From NCBI GenBank assembly GCA_947629805.1, contig CANRFE010000023.1:1-14019 (forward strand): a DNA stretch of 14,019 nt, in the 5' to 3' direction. Positions within the stretch are counted from its first letter, which is position 1; the number at the start of each line of letters is the position of its first letter. This document shows positions 6,703 to 13,997 of the stretch, one piece after another. A program made the translations under genes and the position numbers. The DNA comes from an uncultured Clostridia bacterium. GTDB lineage: Bacteria > Bacillota > Clostridia > TANB77 > CAG-508. The notes under the pieces were generated by a model, which worked only from the letters and a program-made list of their open reading frames with translations, was not told the DNA's origin and did no database searches.

Positions 6703-8133
6703 ATGGGTAATGCTCGGCCGTTTTATGTTGACATCATGGTTTTACACAAGGGGGTGACTGGTTCTTGTATTTTAATTAACATTAAATTTCCGGATGGTAA
6801 TGTAAAAAGGATTTTAATTGATTGTGGGCTATTTCAAGAGGAAGAATACACCGAATTCAACAGTTCCTTTCCTTTTAATGCCTCCCATATTGATTATGTC
6901 CTTGTTACGCATAATCATGTGGATCATACAGGAAGATTACCCCTCTTGGTAAAAAAAGGGTATCGTGGTAGAATTCATGTTTCTTATGATACTTCTACTT
7001 TAATTGCAAATGCTTTATACGACAGTTGTAAAGTATTAAAAAAACGTTCTGAATTCCGAAACGAAAAACCTTTATACACGGACGAGGATGTAGAAACGAC
7101 TTTGTCCTTAATAGCTTCCCACCCTTTCGAAGAGAGTGTTTACTTAGAGGATAATATTAAATTTACTTTTTTTATGAATGGTCATTTACCTGGAGCTGCT
7201 ATTATTTTATTGCAAATTCGCTACCATGACAGAGAAAAGCACTATGAAAATATTAATTTGCTATTCACTGGTGACTATCATAAGAAAAATATGTTTTTTG
7301 ATGTGAAACCAATTCCTAGATGGGTACATCAGCTACCTATTCACATTATTCAAGAAGCAACGTATGGCGATATGAATTCTTCTGAAATTACAACGGTATT
7401 TGAAAAAAATGTTTTAGAAGCTATTTCTCATAATTTTCAAGTTGTTTGTCCTGTTTTTTCTCTTGGTCGCTCTCAAGAAATCCTATATGTATTAAAAAAA
7501 TGGCAGGATAGTGGTAAGTTAGATAAAAATATTCCTATTTACTTAGATGGCAAATTAGGAATACGGTATACAAAATTGTATACAAACGATGCTTTGTTCC
7601 TAAACGAAGAATGTAAAAACTTTCTACCAGAAAACTTTACGTATGTTGCCAATAACGCCATGAGAGAAAATCTTTTAAAAGACGAAAGTTGTAAAATTAT
7701 TTTAACCACTTCAGGCATGGGTTCTTATGGACCTGCACAAATTTATTTGCCTAATTTTTTAAGAAAACCTAACGCATTAATACATTTTACAGGTTATCTG
7801 GCAGAAAATACTTTAGGACGCAGAATCTATGAAGCAGAGCCAGAATCTGTTGTAGAAGTTGCTGGGTTAACGGTAAAAAAATTAGCAAAAGTAAAATTCA
7901 CTTCTGAATTTTCTGCACATGCCAAAGCAGATGAATTGCTTCAATTCTTAAAAGATTTTGAAAACATTAAAACCATTCTTATTAACCATGGAGAAGATAC
8001 GAAAAAGGATGCTTATGCTACAAAGGTAGTAAACGAAATAAATGCCAAAAATGTTGGCATTTTAGGAAGAGATTACTTTTTCCGATTAGATGGTTACGGA
8101 CTTATTAAGTCTTGTACTACAAAATTCCATTAA
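6703..8133 (+). CDS. Metallo-beta-lactamase / beta-CASP ribonuclease (CPSF73-like)
   Basis: The start at 6703 (476 residues) is preferred because AAAGGAG (6687-6693) lies 9 bases before it; an in-frame ATG at 6670 has no site. All hallmarks of RNA-processing metallo-beta-lactamases are present: THNHVDH (69-75, zinc His70, His72, Asp74, His75), His161 in NGHLPGAA, Asp191 in FTGDYH, then beta-CASP motif A Glu218 in QEATYGDM, motif B His406 in FSAHA and motif C His429 in INHGE. The family cleaves RNA, as endonuclease or 5'-3' exonuclease, with two zinc ions. The layout is closer to the CPSF-73/YSH1-like group (COG1236) than to RNase J, which is longer (~550) with an extra C-terminal domain. No KH domain is seen. 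It stands alone, divergent from the protease fusion, with its own terminator. The likely role is RNA processing or decay; the substrate is unknown. Confidence 0.9.
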   Translation: MGNARPFYVDIMVLHKGVTGSCILINIKFPDGNVKRILIDCGLFQEEEYTEFNSSFPFNASHIDYVLVTHNHVDHTGRLPLLVKKGYRGRIHVSYDTSTLIANALYDSCKVLKKRSEFRNEKPLYTDEDVETTLSLIASHPFEESVYLEDNIKFTFFMNGHLPGAAIILLQIRYHDREKHYENINLLFTGDYHKKNMFFDVKPIPRWVHQLPIHIIQEATYGDMNSSEITTVFEKNVLEAISHNFQVVCPVFSLGRSQEILYVLKKWQDSGKLDKNIPIYLDGKLGIRYTKLYTNDALFLNEECKNFLPENFTYVANNAMRENLLKDESCKIILTTSGMGSYGPAQIYLPNFLRKPNALIHFTGYLAENTLGRRIYEAEPESVVEVAGLTVKKLAKVKFTSEFSAHAKADELLQFLKDFENIKTILINHGEDTKKDAYATKVVNEINAKNVGILGRDYFFRLDGYGLIKSCTTKFH

Positions 8134-8161
8134 AAATAATACCTTTCTAACAATTCTAATA

Positions 8162-8195
8162 AAAGAAGGGTCCTTTCTATAGGATCCTTCTTTTT
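8162..8195. terminator. Terminator between the beta-CASP gene and the DUF1540 gene
   Basis: AAAGAAGGGTCCT (8162-8174) and AGGATCCTTCTTT (8181-8193) form a 13-pair stem with one G-U and a 6-base loop, ending in T on the plus strand. The opposite strand also has some T-richness, so it could serve both convergent genes. Confidence 0.85.
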
Positions 8196-8200
8196 CTCTT

Positions 8201-8368
8201 TTATTCTTCTACATTTTGATAACTACTACACATAGATTCATCTGGTTGTTTTGTATCACAATTTTCAATTGGGGTAACAATGATTTGTCTTAAAGAACAT
8301 AGTTGTTCTTGATTTTCATTATATTTGCAACTTGTTACGGTGCAATTAATTTTTTGTCCTTGTTCCAT
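8201..8368 (-). CDS. Small Cys-rich DUF1540 domain protein
   Basis: This 55-residue protein is encoded between the terminator and the ParB-like gene. Its sequence begins MEQGQKINCTVTSCKYN and ends in DESMCSSYQNVEE. Cysteines at 9, 14, 24, 37 and 47 match the DUF1540 pattern 'I-x-C-x-V-x-x-C-x-Y ... C-x-L-x-x-I-x-V ... C-x-x-Y'. Spacing from AAAGGAAG favours the ATG at 8368; the ATG two codons upstream (8374) is only about two bases from that site. DUF1540 proteins are common in Clostridia, some are sporulation-associated, and the conserved cysteines suggest a small metal-bound fold; the function is unknown. No clear own promoter was found, so it may be read from the operon upstream. Confidence 0.85.
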   Translation of the reverse strand: MEQGQKINCTVTSCKYNENQEQLCSLRQIIVTPIENCDTKQPDESMCSSYQNVEE

Positions 8369-8444
8369 ACGCATTCTTCCTTTCTTAAAGGTTTGAAGTT
8401 TTTCTTGTTCCTTCTATAGAATAGTATGTACCAAATTTTTTATT

Positions 8445-8972
8445 TTATAAATTTTCTTTTCGTATTTTTTCATCAAATTCTTCCCATGATTTGCTAAAAA
8501 CATGATTGGCAAACATTTCTTTTAAACCGGTAATTTGTTTTAATCGAATAATTTCATCTAGCTCCATTCCTAAATGTTTAGAAATTTGTTCTTCTGTCCA
8601 TCCCATATCTGTTAAAGATAATACAATATGTGACATATCAATAATTTGGTGTGTTCCCCTTGCACGATTGTGTCGAATAGTAGATGCCATACGATTTTCT
8701 AAATCTTTATCAATTGTTACCACAGGAATTTGTTTTAAGTGAAAATATTCTTTAGCACAACGATAGCGATGAAACCCATCTATTACAATATATTTATCAT
8801 TTTTTTTATCATAATAGGTTACAATTGGTTGTGTGTAACCATCTTCTTCAATAGAATGTTTTAATAGTTCCATTTCAGGAGGCGCTACTTTATTAGGGTT
8901 ATAATCGTTTGCAATCACCTTATCAATATCTACCATCTTTACATTTAATACAGGAAATGTAATTTCTGCCAT
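8445..8972 (-). CDS. IbrB-like ParB-domain protein
   Basis: The start is placed at 8972 (MAEITFPVLN..., 175 residues). An alternative ATG at 8999 overlaps the upstream gene and has no ribosome binding site, although the GTGGGA before 8972 is also weak. The N-terminal half is a ParB/Srx-type fold: VIANDYNPNKVAPPEME, then DGYTQPIVTYYD, then IDGFHRYRCAKEY, where GFHRYR (66-71) is the nucleotide-binding GxHRxR-type motif. IRHNRARGTH (99-108) follows, then a helix-turn-helix-like segment GWTEEQISKHLG (124-135). This is the type of ParB-domain protein that pairs with DUF3440 PAPS-reductase-like proteins, as in the E. coli IbrA/IbrB regulators of immunoglobulin-binding proteins. Here the partner is two genes upstream in the same operon. 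The role is inferred as regulatory or DNA-binding. It is not a chromosome-partition ParB: it is short and has no ParA neighbour. Confidence 0.85.
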   Translation of the reverse strand: MAEITFPVLNVKMVDIDKVIANDYNPNKVAPPEMELLKHSIEEDGYTQPIVTYYDKKNDKYIVIDGFHRYRCAKEYFHLKQIPVVTIDKDLENRMASTIRHNRARGTHQIIDMSHIVLSLTDMGWTEEQISKHLGMELDEIIRLKQITGLKEMFANHVFSKSWEEFDEKIRKENL

Positions 8973-8988
8973 TATTCCCACTTCTTTC

Positions 8989-9351
8989 TTATTTCTCATA
9001 AATCATAACAAAATTTTTTAAATTATCTTCTGTATTTAAGGTATAACCTGCTTTTACATATAAGTCTATATACAAATTGGGCACAATACTTTCTTTAATT
9101 TTTTGTTCTTTTCGAATGAGTTGTAAAATTTCTAGCAAATAGGTATCTTTCACTGTATATACATTTTTTATAATATGATTTGCAATCGAAACAAAACTTA
9201 ATACTCTTTCTTCTTCTATGTACAAATACCATTCTTTGTCATTATCATCATAAATTCTATCGTTAACTTGTCTTTGCACAATACGTGAACCAAACATTCT
9301 TCCCATATAAGTATAAAATTTTTCTTCTTTGTTATTCATTTTTACTATCAT
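8989..9351 (-). CDS. Small GNAT-like protein of the IbrA/IbrB operon
   Basis: This 120-residue protein begins inside the end of the IbrA-like gene (20-base overlap), with GAAGG (9360-9364) 8 bases before its ATG; translational coupling is likely. The IbrB-like start is 16 bases after its stop. The strand and helix order resembles a GNAT acetyltransferase: a strand pair WYLYIEEERVLSFVSI (42-57), then NVYTVKDTYLLEILQLI, then the GNAT-like ending IDLYVKAGYTL...KNFVMIYEK. However, the acetyl-CoA P-loop (Q/R-x-x-G-x-G/A) that should precede the central helix is not present; the sequence there is TVKDTYLLEILQ. It may be a degenerate, non-catalytic GNAT or another fold. Its position between the two partners suggests it works with them. 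Confidence 0.6.
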   Translation of the reverse strand: MIVKMNNKEEKFYTYMGRMFGSRIVQRQVNDRIYDDNDKEWYLYIEEERVLSFVSIANHIIKNVYTVKDTYLLEILQLIRKEQKIKESIVPNLYIDLYVKAGYTLNTEDNLKNFVMIYEK

Positions 9352-10657
9352 CTTTTTTTCCTTCTTTTTCTTTGTTATTTTCTTCGATTATTTTAAGCAA
9401 TGTTTTATCGTCTGTCATGGTTGTTTTATTTAACAAATTATCCCACTTATGAATTAATCTTTTTAATTCTTCGTCATCGCTTTTTGTTTGTCCAAAAGAT
9501 AAACGCTTTAAATAAAAATCATTTTTTTCAATTGCTCTTGCTATTCTTCGCCAAGAAATTGCTTTTTTTTGATTTTCTAATTTGCATTCTGCCTTTTCTG
9601 GAATATCTCTAATTTCAATGTTATATCGATTCTTATACCAAATTGTAAATTTTTTAATTTTTCGGTAATAATGCATCATTAAATCTTTGTTATAAATTCC
9701 GATACTTTCTAATAAGAAAACGGTATATTCTTGCCAACTCATAAAATCTGGTTTGGAAGATTTAATATTGCCCAATGCCGTAGTTTTGCAATAAATATTT
9801 CCAAAATTCACTCCATTGACTCGATTTAATATTTTACTCCATGTATCATATTCCAAAGCTTTATATTGATTTAACCCATTTCGTTGGTCATCTCCATAAG
9901 GTTGACACAATCTTTGTTCAAAAATGCTTAGTCCATTTTTATACATTAATTCATAAATATAATTGAATTCTAAATCCAATTTACTAACTGCTCCCCAAAT
10001 ATCATCTGCTTTCCAATCATAAATAGGGTAAAAATTATAAACATTAATATGTCGTTCTTTTAGTTTTAACTTTGTTGTCCAATTATATCCCTTATAGGTT
10101 ATCTTTTTTTCTTGAAAGGCAATTGTACGAAAACGATTTAAACTTTCGTCTGTGCGAATTCCAATTCCACAAGCAATTTTTGTATTGTACTTTTTTTGAT
10201 ACCAATCTGCAAATTCTAAAATAAAATCTTCAAATTCTTCTCCTTTTACAAACCAGTCAAATGGACAATTATGAATATTAATCGCATCTTTTGGCATTGG
10301 TCTTACCCATAAAGGTTTACTTTCTTCTTCCCAACAAATCCACTTTGGTTGTAAAACAGAAACAGCATTACGTAAAGCCATAGGAAGTGCTATATGGTAA
10401 AAATCACGTATTTGTGATAATTTTTTTAAGGTTTCAATATGCTCAATAGTATGACTATATTGTGCTTCAAAGTCAATATATAATACATCAAATTTTTTAT
10501 TACGTTCTTTTGCTACTTTATTTGCTAATTGTACCATTACAGAACTGTCTTTTCCTCCGCTTACACTAAAATAAATGTTTTCAAATTCTGTAAAAATAAT
10601 ATTCAATCTTTCTATTGTTGCTTCTAGTACGTTTTTTTCTAAATATTTTTTCGCCAT
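9332..10657 (-). CDS. IbrA-like PAPS reductase family protein (DUF3440)
   Basis: This 441-residue protein has AGAGGA (10665-10670) 7 bases before its ATG. It is an ATP pyrophosphatase-fold protein of the phosphoadenosine phosphosulfate reductase family. The PP-loop is SGGKDSS (33-39), followed by VLYIDFEAQY (58-67), WICWEEESKPLWVRPMP (106-122), GIRTDES (166-172) and IYDWKADDIW (212-221), then the DUF3440 region including QRLCQPYGDDQRNGL. The Cys-rich iron-sulfur or ECGLH signature of assimilatory PAPS reductase is absent, and no sulfate-assimilation genes are nearby, so sulfate reduction is unlikely. Known relatives (IbrA of E. coli) pair with a ParB-domain protein, as here. It probably activates a substrate by adenylation; the substrate is unknown. 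The C-terminal ~30 residues are a charged Lys/Glu tail that overlaps the next gene. Confidence 0.88.
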   Translation of the reverse strand: MAKKYLEKNVLEATIERLNIIFTEFENIYFSVSGGKDSSVMVQLANKVAKERNKKFDVLYIDFEAQYSHTIEHIETLKKLSQIRDFYHIALPMALRNAVSVLQPKWICWEEESKPLWVRPMPKDAINIHNCPFDWFVKGEEFEDFILEFADWYQKKYNTKIACGIGIRTDESLNRFRTIAFQEKKITYKGYNWTTKLKLKERHINVYNFYPIYDWKADDIWGAVSKLDLEFNYIYELMYKNGLSIFEQRLCQPYGDDQRNGLNQYKALEYDTWSKILNRVNGVNFGNIYCKTTALGNIKSSKPDFMSWQEYTVFLLESIGIYNKDLMMHYYRKIKKFTIWYKNRYNIEIRDIPEKAECKLENQKKAISWRRIARAIEKNDFYLKRLSFGQTKSDDEELKRLIHKWDNLLNKTTMTDDKTLLKIIEENNKEKEGKKDDSKNE

Positions 10658-10676
10658 GTTCTATTCCTCTACTTGT

Positions 10677-10705
10677 ATTTTATTATGACTTTCTAAATTC
10701 GTCAA
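10677..10705 (-). promoter_or_regulatory. Promoter of the IbrA/GNAT-like/IbrB operon
   Basis: Minus strand TTGACG (10700-10705), 17 bases, TAAAAT (10677-10682); each hexamer has one mismatch. It is about 20 bases from the start codon of the IbrA-like gene, giving a short leader. Confidence 0.8.
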
Positions 10706-10711
10706 GTTTTC

Positions 10712-10752
10712 CTTAAAAATTAAAGAGAAAAGATTTTACTTTTCTTTTCTCT
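10712..10752 (-). terminator. Probable terminator of the helicase gene
   Basis: AGAGAAAAG (10724-10732) and CTTTTCTCT (10744-10752) form a 9-pair stem, followed on the minus strand by TTTAATTTTT. The loop is 11 bases and the stem is AT-rich and overlaps the end of the coding region, so termination may be partial. Confidence 0.5.
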
Positions 10753-12475
10753 CTGTTTTTGATTTTAATTTTAAATAACCTAATTCTTCCCATGCATTAT
10801 ATGCTAAATTAATGCGAAATACTAATTTAGGTTTTGCTCCTGCCCTATTTTTGTCTACTACACAAGCATAATAACGTATATCTGGATTTTTTTCTTTTTC
10901 CAAATCGTAAGATTGTGTATCTATTTCTTGTATGGTATAGGCATAATCTTGTAAAGAATCTGGCTGTATTTGTTTCATTAAACACAAAGTATCTAATACC
11001 TCTTTTACCGTTCTACTTACTGCTAAATCATTTACGTCTAAATTTATGGGAGATGTTGTACTTTCGGTTAATTGTAAAGTAGAACAAATAAAAAGGTTAA
11101 AATTTTGTGCTAAATTGGAAAGAATAGTAGCTGTTTTCTTCAATTCTTCTGCAATACCAATATTAGCCGTATCTGTTTTTAAGGTATCATAAAAAACATA
11201 TTCTATTTTTTCTTTATAATAATAATTCATAATTACTTTTCTTAACTCGTCATTCGTATGATCTGTAATATTAATAAAATAAATCGAATTGTTCATTTCT
11301 TTATTAACCCAATCCATAACTGCAATGGTTCTATTATATTCAGAAGAAATTTCTGTCAATTTCTTTGCAAATTCTATTTGACTTTCTTTTGCTTCTTTTA
11401 CTACAAAACCTTCTTTGTCTACCTTTACTTTGTATTTGCTATCTGGTCTAAACTGAAACTCTAATAGTTCTCCTTCTGTTTTATGTAGCATTTGTCCGTG
11501 TTTCTTTTGAATTTCTGGATGGTTTAAAATAGTAGTCATTAAACAAAGTCTCATCTTTTCTTCTGACATTTCATTCGATATAATTAATACTTTCTTTTTA
11601 TGAACAAATGCAGTATAAGCAGCTAAATAAATAGTCAATCTACTTTTTCCCGAGTTGGAGGGCATAGCAAATGCCATCGTCTCTCCTTTTCGAATTCCCT
11701 TAAATACATTAGATAAAATAGGAAATGGCATAGCCAAACCATTTGTTAAGTTGTTTTCGCCTGTTCTTAAAAATTCTGATAAATTTTGATTTAAAATTGC
11801 TCTTTTAAATTTTTTTGTATCATTTACTTGTCTAATTGCACTTTCTACTTCTTCTTCTGACATTTCATGATAAAGTTCATAATTTGTAATATCTACAATT
11901 GCATCTTGTATTTCTTTAATTGGCATTTCCAAATAATTTTTTCGTAAAATGAATAATTTTTTCAACTCTGTATAAATGGCTTCCATGGAATATTCTTCTT
12001 TTGCCATTTTTTCTTTTAATTGTTTTTTCAATGCATAAGATTCCTCTGTATCTTTTGCAAAATTAAAGCCTTTTTTTGCAATTTCTTGTGTATAATTTCC
12101 TCCGTCTGTAAATAAAACACTTTTATATAAATTTAAAATATCTTCTTCTTCGAAAAAACAATTTTCATAGAGAAAATAATATTTTACAATGAATTTTGGA
12201 TTATTTAATAATAGTCCCATATAAATATATTCTAATTGCGGGTTACTCAATTCTTTAGGATACATTCCTGTTGTTTCTTGTGCTTCTTTTTCCTGCATCT
12301 GTGGTTCTTCTTGTTTCTTTTCCTCTAGCCTTAAATTTTGTATTTTTTCTAAGGCCTGTATAAAGTCTCCATTTAGCAAACATTCTTTTATTTCTTCTAT
12401 ATTTTTTTCATTTTCTTTTGTTACAGGTATTTCATTTAACAATGCATAAATTTTTTTTATGTTTTCTGTTTCCAT
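10736..12475 (-). CDS. DnaB-like replicative-type helicase with unusual N-terminus
   Basis: This 579-residue protein carries a RecA-type helicase core of the DnaB family: LAMPFPILSNVFKGIRKGE leads into Walker A MPSNSGKS (271-278, Lys277), ISNEMSEEK (299-307) with Glu302 in the place of the DnaB catalytic glutamate, Walker B YVFYDTL (426-432, Asp430), and STLQLTES (465-472), the DnaB motif H3 glutamine position. RYYACVVDKNRAG (535-547) resembles the 'kNR.G' end motif of DnaB. The first ~230 residues differ from the usual DnaB N-terminal domain: coiled, Glu/Lys/Gln-rich to ~70, then helical. The core also carries a ~50-residue insertion (around 330-400). Normal DnaB is ~440-450 residues, so this is probably not the chromosomal copy; a phage- or element-type helicase is more likely. 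Its own promoter lies upstream. The ribosome site is weak (GAGAGTG). Confidence 0.82.
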   Translation of the reverse strand: METENIKKIYALLNEIPVTKENEKNIEEIKECLLNGDFIQALEKIQNLRLEEKKQEEPQMQEKEAQETTGMYPKELSNPQLEYIYMGLLLNNPKFIVKYYFLYENCFFEEEDILNLYKSVLFTDGGNYTQEIAKKGFNFAKDTEESYALKKQLKEKMAKEEYSMEAIYTELKKLFILRKNYLEMPIKEIQDAIVDITNYELYHEMSEEEVESAIRQVNDTKKFKRAILNQNLSEFLRTGENNLTNGLAMPFPILSNVFKGIRKGETMAFAMPSNSGKSRLTIYLAAYTAFVHKKKVLIISNEMSEEKMRLCLMTTILNHPEIQKKHGQMLHKTEGELLEFQFRPDSKYKVKVDKEGFVVKEAKESQIEFAKKLTEISSEYNRTIAVMDWVNKEMNNSIYFINITDHTNDELRKVIMNYYYKEKIEYVFYDTLKTDTANIGIAEELKKTATILSNLAQNFNLFICSTLQLTESTTSPINLDVNDLAVSRTVKEVLDTLCLMKQIQPDSLQDYAYTIQEIDTQSYDLEKEKNPDIRYYACVVDKNRAGAKPKLVFRINLAYNAWEELGYLKLKSKTERKEK

Positions 12476-12513
12476 CTTTTCACTCTCTTTTCTCTTTTGA
12501 ATTTTCTACTTCT

Positions 12514-12541
12514 ATTATACGTTACTTTTCAAAAAAGTCAA
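12514..12541 (-). promoter_or_regulatory. Promoter of the DnaB-like helicase gene
   Basis: Minus strand TTGACT (12536-12541), 16 bases, TATAAT (12514-12519). The -10 is perfect and the -35 has one mismatch. It lies in the short gap after the AAA/DUF4143 gene; no clear terminator was found there, so read-through into the helicase gene is also possible. Confidence 0.75.
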
Positions 12542-12560
12542 ACCAATATTCTTAAGGTTT

Positions 12561-13865
12561 TTATTTTATAATTTTCTCTATATTTCCTATCATATATAGA
12601 GGTATATTAATCATACTTTCCTCTTTTCTGTAATTAGACATAGATGTTCTTACATTTATTCTTGTATGATATTTTTGTATAAATGATTTTATACTTTTTG
12701 CTTGTAAATTTTCACTTGCTTTTACTTCTATAGGGACATTATCTCTTCCTATTTGCGTTATAAAATCTACTTCTGCCATTCCTGTATTCGATGTCCAATA
12801 GAAGACATCTAATTCCGCACATTGTTTTAATTGGCATAAGACATATTGTTCTGTCAAACTTCCTTTAAATTCTTCGAATATTGCATTTCCCTCTAAAAGA
12901 GTTTTGGCATCAATTCCTGCCATAGCAGATAATAAGCCTACATCTAATAAATATAATTTAAATGCATTAAAATCTTGGTATGCAGATAATGGAACTTTAC
13001 TATTATTTACCCTATTTATTTGGTATACAAGTCCACAATCTATAAGCCATGATAATGCTATTTCATATTCCCTAGCTCTTGCTCCTTCCCTTACTAGACC
13101 ATATATAAATTTTTTATTTTCCTTTGCAAGTTGTGTAGGTATATTGTTCCATAATTGTCTAATTCTTGGAACGATATTACTTGGAGCATGCTTTGAGAAG
13201 TCTTGTTCATAAGCATCTAATAATTTTTTTTGTATTTTTCGAACTTCTAACAAGTCTTTATTTTCTACGTATGAGTTAACTGCCTCTGGCATTCCACCTA
13301 TATAGTAATAAAGTTTTAAGTATTCTTTTAATTTAGTATTAAATACATTTATTATATCAAAATCATTGTTTTTTAGCATTTGTAATAAATCATTTTCCCC
13401 TAATGCTTGCATAAATTCAAAGAAACTTAATGGTGCCAAATCTAAAAAATCTACTTTTCCAACTGGAAAGGAAGTTCCTTCATGTATTGCTACTCCTAAA
13501 AGTGAACCTGCAGATACAATATGATATTGATTTGCATTTTCACAAAAGTATTTTAATGCTTTTAACGCTTTTGGTGTTTCTTGAATTTCATCTAAAATAA
13601 TTAATGTATTTTCAGGCTCTATATTAACACCTGATTCTATTTTTAAACCTTGTATAATTTTATTTAAATCAAAATCTTCTTCAAAAAGTTTATTCATTCT
13701 TGTATTATCATCAAAATTGATATAAGCACATTTTTCATAATATTCTTTTCCAAATTCTTTCATTAGCCATGTTTTACCGACTTGCCTTGCACCTCTGATA
13801 ATTAGTGGTTTTCTATTAGAAGAATCTTTCCATTTTTTTAATTCTTCCATTTTGTCTCTATACAT
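12561..13865 (-). CDS. AAA ATPase with DUF4143 and PD-(D/E)XK-like C-terminus
   Basis: This 434-residue protein has AGGAGAG (13873-13879) 7 bases before its ATG. An N-terminal P-loop ATPase domain (AAA_14 type) has Walker A GARQVGKT (25-32), Walker B LIILDEIQ (88-95) and the sensor-like HIVSAGSLLG (115-124). A DUF4143 region follows, with YYIGGMPEAV (187-196) and FKLYLLDVGLL (302-312). The C-terminal end has a nuclease-like set: Glu339 in the SLTEQYV helix, Asp367 in AEVDFI, and Glu380/Lys382 in IEVKAS. These superficially match PD-(D/E)XK residues. The family is widespread in anaerobes and archaea, often in many copies per genome, with no firm function; toxin-antitoxin-like or mobile-element links have been suggested. 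Membrane segments are absent. It has its own promoter, preceded by imperfect repeats. Confidence 0.92.
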   Translation of the reverse strand: MYRDKMEELKKWKDSSNRKPLIIRGARQVGKTWLMKEFGKEYYEKCAYINFDDNTRMNKLFEEDFDLNKIIQGLKIESGVNIEPENTLIILDEIQETPKALKALKYFCENANQYHIVSAGSLLGVAIHEGTSFPVGKVDFLDLAPLSFFEFMQALGENDLLQMLKNNDFDIINVFNTKLKEYLKLYYYIGGMPEAVNSYVENKDLLEVRKIQKKLLDAYEQDFSKHAPSNIVPRIRQLWNNIPTQLAKENKKFIYGLVREGARAREYEIALSWLIDCGLVYQINRVNNSKVPLSAYQDFNAFKLYLLDVGLLSAMAGIDAKTLLEGNAIFEEFKGSLTEQYVLCQLKQCAELDVFYWTSNTGMAEVDFITQIGRDNVPIEVKASENLQAKSIKSFIQKYHTRINVRTSMSNYRKEESMINIPLYMIGNIEKIIK

Positions 13866-13897
13866 ACAATCACTCTCCTATTGGTAGATTTATATAT

Positions 13898-13925
13898 AGT
13901 ATAGCACATTTTTCACAAAAATCAA
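13898..13925 (-). promoter_or_regulatory. Promoter of the AAA/DUF4143 gene
   Basis: Minus strand TTGATT (13920-13925), 16 bases, TATACT (13898-13903), with TG one base upstream of the -10 (extended -10). The start codon is about 30 bases downstream. Confidence 0.65.
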
Positions 13926-13997
13926 AGGACTTTTTGAATTTTTATCACATTTTTCTAAGGACTTTTTATAGTTTTATACACATTTTTTTAATGACTT
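13905..13997. repeat. Three imperfect direct repeats around and upstream of the DUF4143 promoter
   Basis: CACATTTTT occurs at 13905-13913, 13946-13954 and 13979-13987. Each copy is followed by AAGGACTTTTT (13925-13935 and 13957-13967) or a diverged AATGACTT (from 13990). The first copy overlaps the promoter spacer. The copies start 41 and 33 bases apart. They may be operator sites or a decayed repeat. Nothing else is seen in 13880-14019. Confidence 0.5.

Noticed and set aside
8506..8742. Plus-strand open frame inside the ParB-like gene
   Set aside because: Antisense to the conserved ParB-fold region, with no initiation signals. The same applies to 9400-9612, 10834-11082, 11258-11464 and 12904-13212.
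8445..10657. A Dnd/Ssp phosphorothioation locus
   Set aside because: Only PP-loop and ParB-fold proteins are present; no cysteine desulfurase, DndD-type ATPase or DndE is found, and the DUF3440 and IbrB-like features fit the IbrA/IbrB pair better.
10736..13865. A prophage or integrative element
   Set aside because: No integrase, capsid, terminase, relaxase or attachment-site duplication is visible. The helicase and ATPase are suggestive only.
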